Positions 24,433 through 31,568 of a stretch of 64,000 nt of DNA are shown in pieces. The notes under the pieces are model-generated. The model did not search any database. It had not been told where the DNA came from and saw only the letters and a program-made list of their open reading frames with translations. This DNA comes from Streptomyces sp. Tue6028 (lineage in GTDB: Bacteria; Actinomycetota; Actinomycetes; Streptomycetales; Streptomycetaceae). The stretch is taken from contig NZ_MLCE01000010.1 of NCBI RefSeq assembly GCF_002300165.1, positions 62,001-126,000 of the forward strand, in the 5' to 3' direction. The position numbers and the translations under genes are program-made. Positions within the stretch are counted from its first letter, which is position 1. The number at the start of each line of letters is the position of its first letter.

Positions 24433-24813
24433 CTACGCGTCGAAGCGCGCCGCCTCCAGGTACTGCGGCTTCGGGTCGAGCGCCGCCGCCAGCCTGAAGT
24501 GACGCTTGGCCTGCTCGGGGCGACGCTGGCGCTCGTAGGTGCGGGCGAGCGCGAAGTGCGCGAACGCGTTGTCCGGCTCACGCTCCAGCACGATCGTGAA
24601 CTCCAGCTCGGCGGGGCGCAGTTGCGCGGCGGCGAAGAAGGCCCGTGCGCGCAGCAGCCGGGCCGCCGTGTTCTCGGGATGGGCGGCTATGACCGGATCG
24701 AGCAGCTTCACCGCGCCCCGCGGATCGCGCGCGGCGAGCAGTTGCTCGGCGGCGCGGAAGTCGATGACATGCGTCTCCGGAGTACGTCCGGTCGAACCGC
24801 TGGTCTCGGGCAC
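24433..24813 (-). CDS. TPR repeat protein
   Basis: A 126-aa protein with about three tetratricopeptide repeats (AAEQLLAARDPRGAVKLLDP, LRARAFFAAAQLRPAELEFT, ALARTYERQRRPEQAKRHFR). TPR units bind partner proteins. It lies 50 bp downstream of coaE on the same strand, an arrangement conserved in Streptomyces as I recall it. There is no signal peptide. Partner unknown. ATG start at 24813. Confidence 0.85.
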   Translation of the reverse strand: MPETSGSTGRTPETHVIDFRAAEQLLAARDPRGAVKLLDPVIAAHPENTAARLLRARAFFAAAQLRPAELEFTIVLEREPDNAFAHFALARTYERQRRPEQAKRHFRLAAALDPKPQYLEAARFDA

Positions 24814-24863
24814 GGCTGAGTCCTTCCCTCACTGCACGGGTTCAACGCCCCCGTCGGGGGCCG

Positions 24864-25472
24864 CTATTCCCCGGGTCGGTGGGCTCGGCGCACGAGACCG
24901 TCCCATACGTCCCGTACGCGGCGTTCCAACTCGCCGAGGGCCACGTCGTTGTCGATGACGACGTCCGCGACCTCCCGGCGCTTCTCGCGCGTGGCCTGGG
25001 CGGCCATGCGCGCGCGGGCGTCCTGCTCGGTCATGCCCCGCAGCCGTACGAGCCGGTCGAGCTGGGTCTCGGGGGCCGCGTCGACGACGATCACGAGGTC
25101 GTACAGCGACGCGAGGCCGTTCTCGGCGAGCAGGGGCACGTCGTGCACGACGACGGCGTCGTCGGGCGCGGCGTCCTCCAGTTCGCGCGAGCGCGCGCCC
25201 ACCAGCGGGTGCACGATCGCATTGAGCACGGCGAGCTTCTCGGGATCGGCGAAGACGATCGCTCCCAGCCGGGGCCGGTCCAGGCTCCCGTCCGGGGCGA
25301 GGATGTCCCGTCCGAAGGCGTCCACGACCGCCGCGAGCCCGGCGGTTCCGGGCGCGACGACCTCCCGCGCGATCCTGTCCGCGTCGATCAGTACCGCTCC
25401 GTGCTCGACGAGGAGCCGTGACACCTCGCTCTTGCCGGCGCCGATACCGCCGGTCAGGCCCACCTTCAGCAT
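24864..25472 (-). CDS. coaE: dephospho-CoA kinase
   Basis: A 202-aa P-loop kinase. Walker A is [10 protein letters not shown] (residues 8-17), followed by [13 protein letters not shown] with the substrate-binding DRIAREV-type motif. [11 protein letters not shown] and [20 protein letters not shown] complete the family pattern. CoaE phosphorylates the 3'-hydroxyl of dephospho-CoA in the last step of CoA synthesis. Length is normal; some actinobacteria have a longer form fused to a UPF0157 domain, which is absent here. ATG start at 25472. Confidence 0.95.
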   Translation of the reverse strand: MLKVGLTGGIGAGKSEVSRLLVEHGAVLIDADRIAREVVAPGTAGLAAVVDAFGRDILAPDGSLDRPRLGAIVFADPEKLAVLNAIVHPLVGARSRELEDAAPDDAVVVHDVPLLAENGLASLYDLVIVVDAAPETQLDRLVRLRGMTEQDARARMAAQATREKRREVADVVIDNDVALGELERRVRDVWDGLVRRAHRPGE

Positions 25473-25559
25473 GCCCAGCAGCTTAGGCCCTGACGACCGC
25501 GGGCCCCTCGGTCGGGAGGGATCGCTCGGCCGGGAGGGCGGGAACGGGCCCGGTCGTCC

Positions 25560-25610
25560 GCGCGGCCCGGGGTCCGGCGTCCGGGGTCCGGGTCCGGGTC
25601 CGGGGTCCGG
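25560..25610. repeat. simple GGGTCCG repeats
   Basis: Six or more GGGTCCG or GGCGTCCG units in a row between coaE and the PAC2 gene, ending just before the PAC2 stop codon. Confidence 0.7.
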
Positions 25611-26549
25611 TCAGGAGTCGCCCTCGCGCTCGGCCAGGAACCGCTCGAACTCCAGGCCGATCTCGTCCGCGGAGGGGATCTCCACCGGCTCCGCGAGCAT
25701 GTTGCCCCGCGTGTCGGCGCCCGCGGCCGCGTCGTACTGGTGCTCGAGGCCCTGGACGAGGGAGACGAGCTCTTCGTCGCCCTCCTGGATCTGCCGGTCG
25801 ATCTCGGTCTGCGTACGGTGCGCCTCGGTGCGCAGGGTGTGCGCGATGCCGGGAAGCACCAGGCCGGTCGCGGCGGTGATCGACTCCAGGACCGTCAGCG
25901 CGGCGTCCGGGTACGGCGAACGGGCGATGTAGTGCGGCACGTGCGCGGCGACGCCCAGGACGTCGTGTCCGGCCTCCATGAGGCGGTACTCGACGAGGGA
26001 CTCGGCGCTGCCGGGGACCTGGGCCTCGTCGAAGGGGCTGCGGTGGCCGGGTACCAGCTCGGTGCGGTTGCCGTGCGGGGTGAGGCCCACGGGCCGGGTG
26101 TGCGGGACGCCCATGGGGATGCCGTGGAAGTTCACCGACAGACGGACGCCGAGCCGCTCCACGATCTGCTGGACGGCGGCGGCGAAGCGTTCCCACTCCA
26201 CGTCCGGCTCCGGGCCCGACAGCAGCAGGAAGGGCGCTCCGGTGGCGTCCTGGACGAGCCGCACGTCGAGGGTGGGCTCTTCGTAGTCGGTCCAGCGGTC
26301 GCGCTTGAACGTCAGCAGCGGCCGGCGGGCCCGGTAGTCCACGAGCCGGTCGTGGTCGAAACGGGCCACGACCTGGTTGGGCAGCGAGTCGAGCAGCCGG
26401 TCGACGATCTGGTCGCCGGTCTCGCCCGCGTCGATGTATCCGTCGAAGTGGTAGAGCATGACAAGACCGGCCGACTCCTGCGCCAACGCCACGTCGACGA
26501 CGGCCAGGCCCTTCGGCTCCCATGCGTACAAACCCTGCGGATCAAGCAC
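25611..26549 (-). CDS. PAC2 family protein
   Basis: A 312-aa protein of the proteasome-assembly-chaperone-2 superfamily in actinobacteria. It opens [20 protein letters not shown] and has the conserved [20 protein letters not shown] and SFHGIP-like ([18 protein letters not shown]) blocks. The C-terminal third is a helical, acidic region ([20 protein letters not shown]). The homologues are cytoplasmic; a link to proteasome assembly is assumed from the fold only. The GTG at 26549 has GGAGGA upstream at good spacing. It lies between coaE and the amine oxidase on the same strand. Confidence 0.82.
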   Translation of the reverse strand: MLDPQGLYAWEPKGLAVVDVALAQESAGLVMLYHFDGYIDAGETGDQIVDRLLDSLPNQVVARFDHDRLVDYRARRPLLTFKRDRWTDYEEPTLDVRLVQDATGAPFLLLSGPEPDVEWERFAAAVQQIVERLGVRLSVNFHGIPMGVPHTRPVGLTPHGNRTELVPGHRSPFDEAQVPGSAESLVEYRLMEAGHDVLGVAAHVPHYIARSPYPDAALTVLESITAATGLVLPGIAHTLRTEAHRTQTEIDRQIQEGDEELVSLVQGLEHQYDAAAGADTRGNMLAEPVEIPSADEIGLEFERFLAEREGDS

Positions 26550-26663
26550 TGTGACCGCTCCTCCTCGTGTTCGTACAGCACAACATGGTGCGGAGCGCGG
26601 GCATTCCCGGCCCGCGCCCCTCACCACCATCCTCTTACCCCCTTCTCGGCCGCCGCCGCACGG

Positions 26664-28271
26664 TCAGGCGGACAGCACGCGCGCGTGGAGCGCGGTCACC
26701 GCCTTGCGGGCGGACGTGAAGGCGCCGTGCTGCCAGGCGTCGGTGTAGCTGAGCCAGTCGCCCGCGAAGTAGACCCGCCCGGTGGGCTCGTTGAGGGGTT
26801 TGTAGCGGACGTCGTCGGGCCCGCCCGGGGTGTCGTGCCAGGCGGCCTCCAGGTGCGGTGTCTGGCGCCAGTGGTGCGAGAACGAGGAGGCGAGTTCGGT
26901 GCGGTACTTCTCGCCGTAGATCTTCACGCCCGCGGCCACGGCTCGCTTCTCGCGTTCCCTGGGGGCGAGCTTCGCGTACGCGTCGGCGTCACCGCCGTAG
27001 TTGTAGTAGCCGATCAGGACGCCGCGTTCGCCGTGGAAACCGTAGGAGGGGTGCCAGATGTGGGTGACGTCCTGGTCGGTCTCGGTGATGCCGCCGTAGA
27101 TGTGGTGGTCCAGTTCCCACCAGCGGGAGCGGTACTCCAGCCCGATCTTGCCCGCCGACTGCGGCGTGATCGCCTCCAGGGCGCTCTGCACTCCCGGTCC
27201 GAGATTGTGCGGGACCTTGGCGAGGATGTTCGGCGGCAGGGCGCCGATGCAGTAGTCGGCGTCGATGGACCTCGTCCGGCCGCCCTGGGTGTAGGTGACG
27301 GTGACGCCGCTGCCCTTGTCGGTGATCCGCGAGACGACGGCTCCCGTGCGGATGCGGCGGGCTCCGATCGCCTCCGTCAGGGCCCGCGGTATCCGGTCCA
27401 TGCCACCCACCGGCTGGAACATCAGCATCGCCTGGTCGAACCCGAACTCGAAGGAGAAGTAACGGCCGACGCCGCTGGCGAAGACCTCGGACGCGGTGGG
27501 GAGTCCGTCGAGAAGCACTCCGGGGGTGCCCGCCGCGGCGGGGACGGTGGTGTAGCCGCGCCGTTCGCCGCCCTCGTACGTCAGCTTGTCGCCGAGCTCG
27601 CCGAAGTCCTTGAGGAACTCGACGAGTTTCTCCTGGTCGGCGGCGGTGAGTTCCTTGTCGAGGGCTCCCTTGTCGGTGGCCTTGGCGAGCAACTCGGAGA
27701 CGTAGCCGTAGACATCGGCCTTGGCGGTGCGGTACCGCATCGGCTCGGTCATGCCGGCCGACTCGTTGAAGAGGTACGCGTCCGCGTTGGTGTTGGTGAA
27801 CACCTCGACGGGGACGCCGAGTTCGCGGCAGTAGTCGAGGGTGACCATCCACTGCGGCAGGCGGGCCGGGCCCGCGTTCATGTACTGGCCCTCGCTGAAG
27901 CGCGCCGTCTGGGTGTTGCCGTAGAGGTCGGTGGTCGAATCTCCGCCCCGGACGGTGAAGTTGCGCCCGCCTGTGCGGTCCCTGGCCTCCAGGACCGTAC
28001 AGTCGTAGCCGGCCTTGCCGAGTTCGTACGCGGACGCCAGCCCGGCGATGCCGGCGCCGACGATGACGACCTTCGCCGCGCCGCGTCCCGTGAGCGTGAA
28101 GTCGCTCGGCTTCAGGGCACGGAAGGGCTGTTCGTGCGGTGCGGCCTGGGCGGTGGGGGCGAGACCGAGGGCTCCCATGGTGGCGAACATCGTGCCCGCG
28201 CCACCGGTGAGACCCACCGTGCGCAGGAACGAACGCCGGCTCGTACCAGGACGGCTCTGAGGCTGTGGCAT
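26664..28271 (-). CDS. exported flavin amine oxidase (L-amino acid oxidase type)
   Basis: A 535-aa protein with a Tat signal (SRRSFLRTVGLTGGAG) and an AxA-type cleavage site around APTAQAA. The FAD-binding dinucleotide fold is VVIVGAGIAGLASAYELGKA, followed by EARDRTGGRN. The C-terminal FAD motif is GRVYFAGDWLSYTDAWQHGA. Such oxidases convert amino acids or monoamines to imino acids with release of H2O2. RYFSFEFGFDQAMLMFQPVG and the PPNILAKVPHN strand fit the L-amino acid oxidase group. Exported as a folded flavoprotein. ATG at 28271 with AGGGGAG upstream. Confidence 0.88.
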   Translation of the reverse strand: MPQPQSRPGTSRRSFLRTVGLTGGAGTMFATMGALGLAPTAQAAPHEQPFRALKPSDFTLTGRGAAKVVIVGAGIAGLASAYELGKAGYDCTVLEARDRTGGRNFTVRGGDSTTDLYGNTQTARFSEGQYMNAGPARLPQWMVTLDYCRELGVPVEVFTNTNADAYLFNESAGMTEPMRYRTAKADVYGYVSELLAKATDKGALDKELTAADQEKLVEFLKDFGELGDKLTYEGGERRGYTTVPAAAGTPGVLLDGLPTASEVFASGVGRYFSFEFGFDQAMLMFQPVGGMDRIPRALTEAIGARRIRTGAVVSRITDKGSGVTVTYTQGGRTRSIDADYCIGALPPNILAKVPHNLGPGVQSALEAITPQSAGKIGLEYRSRWWELDHHIYGGITETDQDVTHIWHPSYGFHGERGVLIGYYNYGGDADAYAKLAPREREKRAVAAGVKIYGEKYRTELASSFSHHWRQTPHLEAAWHDTPGGPDDVRYKPLNEPTGRVYFAGDWLSYTDAWQHGAFTSARKAVTALHARVLSA

Positions 28272-28517
28272 GACAGGGCTCCCCTTTCGATCTTGAACGA
28301 CCGGGGAAGCCTCCCAATGGCCGGTTACGGCCCATCGGCAACTCGTGTATCCCGCACGTTTCTGCCCGCGCACGCGTCCAGCCGGGTGGACACCGTGCAC
28401 CACGAGACCACCGGGCAGCCGCCGCCCGCGCGCCCGGAGCGCCGCGATCACCGGGAACGGTCAGCCGAGGTCACGCGCACCGCACGCACCGAGGGCCCGC
28501 CGCCGGAAGGGCAGCCC

Positions 28518-28697
28518 GTCCGCCGCGGTCGACGGGCAGCCACCATCCGCCGGGGTCGTCGGTGCGGCCGCCGTCCGCCGCGGTCGACGGGCAGCCACCA
28601 TCCGCCGGGGTCGTCGGTGCGGCCGCCGTCCGCCGCGGTCGACGGGCAGCCACCATCCGCCGGGGTCGTCGGTGCGGCCGCCGTCCGCCGCGGTCGG
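28518..28697. repeat. 55-bp exact tandem repeat, 3.3 copies
   Basis: Identical 55-bp units begin at 28518, 28573 and 28628 (each starts GTCCGCCGCGGTCGACGGGC), and a 15-bp partial fourth starts at 28683. They lie between the rpsA and amine oxidase genes and after the rpsA terminator. There is no CRISPR-like spacing: units abut with no spacers. Confidence 0.92.
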
Positions 28698-28737
28698 CAA
28701 GGCGGCCGCCGTGACCCGCGTGGTCGGCGGAAAACGC

Positions 28738-28775
28738 ACTGCGGGCCCGCACCCTGATGGGTGCGGGCCCGCAGT
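28738..28775. terminator. strong terminator downstream of rpsA
   Basis: A perfect 17-bp stem (ACTGCGGGCCCGCACCC and complement) with a TGAT tetraloop, 28 bp after the rpsA stop codon. Symmetric, so it can act in both directions. Confidence 0.9.
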
Positions 28776-28802
28776 CATCGGCTAGCGCCTAGCGGTGAGC
28801 TT

Positions 28803-30302
28803 TCAGCTCTGGCCGCCGGCGAGCTTCTCGCGGAGGGCAGCCAGGGCCTCGTCCGACGCCAGGGCGCCGGAGTTGTCCGCGGACTCCGAGGAGTACGAGC
28901 CACCGCCGGACGCGGCCGGAGCCGCACCCGCCGCGTCGCCGCCTTCGGCCGCCGCCTGGGCGTCGGCCTCGCGGGACTTGATGACCTGCGCCTGGTGCTG
29001 CTCGAAGCGCTGCTGAGCCTCGGCGTACTGGTGCTCCCAGGCCTCGCGCTGGGTCTCGTAGCCCTCGAGCCAGTCGTTGGTCTCGGGGTCGAAGCCCTCG
29101 GGGTAGATGTAGTTGCCCTGGTCGTCGTAGGACGCGGCCATGCCGTACAGGGTCGGGTCGAACTCGACCGAGGCCGGGTCGGCACCGAAGGACTCGTTGG
29201 CCTGCTTCAGCGAGAGGCTGATGCGACGACGCTCGAGGTCGATGTCGATGACCTTGACGAAGATCTCGTCGTTGACCTGGACGACCTGCTCCGGGATCTC
29301 CACGTGGCGCTCGGCCAGCTCGGAGATGTGCACCAGACCCTCGATGCCCTCGTCCACGCGGACGAACGCACCGAACGGAACCAGCTTCGTGACCTTGCCG
29401 GGCACGACCTGGCCGATCTGGTGGGTGCGGGCGAACTGCTGCCACGGGTCTTCCTGCGTCGCCTTCAGCGACAGGGAGACACGCTCGCGGTCCATGTCGA
29501 CGTCGAGGACCTCGACGGTGACTTCCTGGCCGACCTCGACAACCTCGGAGGGGTGGTCGATGTGCTTCCAGGAGAGCTCGGATACGTGCACGAGACCGTC
29601 GACGCCACCCAGGTCCACGAAGGCACCGAAGTTGACGATCGAGGACACGACGCCGGAGCGGACCTGACCCTTCTGCAGGGTCGTGAGGAACGTCTGGCGG
29701 ACCTCGGACTGGGTCTGCTCCAGCCAGGCGCGGCGGGACAGGACCACGTTGTTGCGGTTCTTGTCCAGCTCGATGATCTTCGCCTCGAGCTCCTTGCCCA
29801 CGTAGGGCTGGAGGTCGCGGACACGGCGCATCTCGACGAGAGAAGCCGGCAGGAAGCCACGGAGGCCGATGTCGAGGATGAGACCACCCTTGACGACCTC
29901 GATGACGGTACCGGTGACGATGCCGTCCTCTTCCTTGATCTTCTCGATGGTGCCCCAGGCGCGCTCGTACTGGGCGCGCTTCTTCGAGAGGATCAGGCGG
30001 CCTTCCTTGTCCTCCTTCTGGAGGACAAGGGCCTCGATCTCGTCGCCGACGGCCACGACCTCGTTCGGGTCGACGTCGTGCTTGATCGAGAGCTCGCGGC
30101 TCGGGATGACACCTTCGGTCTTGTAACCGATGTCGAGCAGGACCTCGTCCCGGTCGACCTTCACGATGACGCCGTCGACGATGTCGCCGTCGTTGAAGTA
30201 CTTGATCGTCTCGTCGATCGCGGCGAGGAAGGCTTCCTCGTTACCGATGTCGTTGACCGCAACCTGCGGGGTGGTGGCGGTGGTCTCGGTGCTGCTCGTC
30301 AT
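28803..30302 (-). CDS. rpsA: 30S ribosomal protein S1
   Basis: A 499-aa protein with four S1 RNA-binding domains: about residues 35-105 (GDIVDGVIVKVDRDEVLLDI), 120-190 (GIVTGTVIEVVKGGLILDIG), 205-275 (GQVRSGVVSSIVNFGAFVDL) and 290-360 (GQVVPGKVTKLVPFGAFVRV). The C-terminus is an Ala/Gly/Ser-rich, Glu/Gln-rich tail typical of actinobacterial S1. S1 helps the small subunit bind and unfold mRNA. The four-domain form is standard for actinobacteria (six in E. coli). ATG at 30302; a long leader of about 190 nt precedes it. Confidence 0.97.
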   Translation of the reverse strand: MTSSTETTATTPQVAVNDIGNEEAFLAAIDETIKYFNDGDIVDGVIVKVDRDEVLLDIGYKTEGVIPSRELSIKHDVDPNEVVAVGDEIEALVLQKEDKEGRLILSKKRAQYERAWGTIEKIKEEDGIVTGTVIEVVKGGLILDIGLRGFLPASLVEMRRVRDLQPYVGKELEAKIIELDKNRNNVVLSRRAWLEQTQSEVRQTFLTTLQKGQVRSGVVSSIVNFGAFVDLGGVDGLVHVSELSWKHIDHPSEVVEVGQEVTVEVLDVDMDRERVSLSLKATQEDPWQQFARTHQIGQVVPGKVTKLVPFGAFVRVDEGIEGLVHISELAERHVEIPEQVVQVNDEIFVKVIDIDLERRRISLSLKQANESFGADPASVEFDPTLYGMAASYDDQGNYIYPEGFDPETNDWLEGYETQREAWEHQYAEAQQRFEQHQAQVIKSREADAQAAAEGGDAAGAAPAASGGGSYSSESADNSGALASDEALAALREKLAGGQS

Positions 30303-30502
30303 GTGGGAAAGGGCTCCGGTACGGACGATGAGTCGTAGGTACTGCTTGCGCCGGGAGCCCGTTTCGCTCTGCAGAAGGCCGGACAGCCAAGGAAGCGCCT
30401 GACCCGGTGACCCGGGGGCACCTCGACAACCGAGGGGACATACATACAGATGCGAGCGCAGCCTGCTACGTCTGAGGAGCGCAGGCCCGCAGCGCAACTT
30501 GT

Positions 30503-30531
30503 AGCATACGGGGGCAGCCGGGCAGGGTCAA
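30503..30531 (-). promoter_or_regulatory. consensus-like vegetative promoter of rpsA
   Basis: On the minus strand TTGACC (30531-30526), a 17-nt spacer and TATGCT (30508-30503) closely match the principal sigma factor (HrdB) consensus. Transcription would start near 30496, giving a leader of about 195 nt before the ATG at 30302. Confidence 0.75.
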
Positions 30532-30676
30532 TGCGCGAAGGCGCACACCCGGGGCGGATCGCCGCATACCCGGCACAAAACCTGTCGCACGAGGCCACGC
30601 GGGCCCTGGGGCACCCCTGTCGTGACACCCCCGAGGCGGGTCGGACGGTGGCCCGCAGACTATTACGAGGGAGCCG

Positions 30677-31489
30677 ATCATCCAAGAGCCCGAAGCGTTC
30701 GAACCGGAAGCAACCCGTCGTACCGCGGACGCCGCGGAGAGCTCGCGCGCGAACCGCGGCTGGTGGGACCGGAACGCGGACGAGTACCAGGTCGATCACG
30801 GCACGTTCCTCGGCGACGACCGATTCGTATGGGGCCCCGAGGGCCTCGACGAGGTGGAGGCCGAGCTCCTCGGACCGCCGGAGGATCTCAAGGGCAAGGA
30901 CGTCCTGGAGATCGGCGCCGGCGCGGCCCAGTGCTCGCGCTGGCTGGCCGGGCAGGGGGCGCGGCCCGTGGCCCTGGACCTCTCCCACCGCCAGCTCCAG
31001 CACGCGCTGCGCATAGGTGGCGCCGTGCCGCTGGTGGAGGCCGACGCGGGCGCCCTGCCCTTCGCGGACGGCTCCTTCGACCTGGCGTGCTCGGCCTACG
31101 GGGCGCTGCCCTTCGTCGCCGACCCGGTGCGGGTCCTACGGGAGGTGCGCCGGGTGCTGCGGCCGGGCGGCCGCTTCGTCTTCTCCGTGACGCACCCGAT
31201 CCGCTGGGCCTTCCCCGACGAACCCGGCCCGGAGGGGCTGAGCGTCTCCGCCTCCTACTTCGACCGCACTCCGTACGTCGAGCAGGACGAGGAGGGTCGC
31301 GCGGTGTACGTCGAGCACCACCGGACGATCGGGGACCGCGTCCGTGACGTCGTGGCCGGCGGCTTCCGGCTGGTCGACCTCGTCGAGCCGCAGTGGCCCG
31401 CCTGGAACACCCAGGAGTGGGGCGGCTGGTCACCGCTGCGCGGGAACCTCATCCCCGGGACGGCGATCTTCGTCTGCGAGCGCGACTGA
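30677..31489 (+). CDS. class I SAM-dependent methyltransferase with apparent AUC start
   Basis: A methyltransferase of about 270 aa. The SAM-binding motif is VLEIGAGAAQCSRWLAGQG, then VALDLSHRQLQHAL and FDLACSAYGALPFV. The first canonical start in frame is the GTG at 30854, but it would remove about 59 residues including SRANRGWWDRNADEYQVDHG, which is the characteristic N-terminus of this family. Upstream to the stop at 30623-30625 there is no ATG, GTG, TTG or CTG in frame. The best-placed codons are ATC at 30677 and 30680, behind GAGGGAG at 30667-30673. A near-cognate AUC start is therefore likely; a sequencing error is the alternative. Divergent from rpsA; small-molecule substrate unknown. 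Confidence 0.72.
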   Translation: MIQEPEAFEPEATRRTADAAESSRANRGWWDRNADEYQVDHGTFLGDDRFVWGPEGLDEVEAELLGPPEDLKGKDVLEIGAGAAQCSRWLAGQGARPVALDLSHRQLQHALRIGGAVPLVEADAGALPFADGSFDLACSAYGALPFVADPVRVLREVRRVLRPGGRFVFSVTHPIRWAFPDEPGPEGLSVSASYFDRTPYVEQDEEGRAVYVEHHRTIGDRVRDVVAGGFRLVDLVEPQWPAWNTQEWGGWSPLRGNLIPGTAIFVCERD

Positions 31490-31568
31490 CACAGGCGCCG
31501 GCTTCCTGTGCCCCGGCGCGGCACGCGCGCGTGGAGTCCGCTTCCACCCGCGTACGAGACTGGGGGGC

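Noticed and set aside
28518..28697. CRISPR array
   Set aside because: Units abut without spacers and no cas gene is near; it is a plain tandem repeat.
30854..31489. Methyltransferase starting at the GTG at 30854
   Set aside because: It would delete the conserved NRGWWDRNADEYQ region; the AUC start hypothesis keeps it. Kept as an alternative in the finding.
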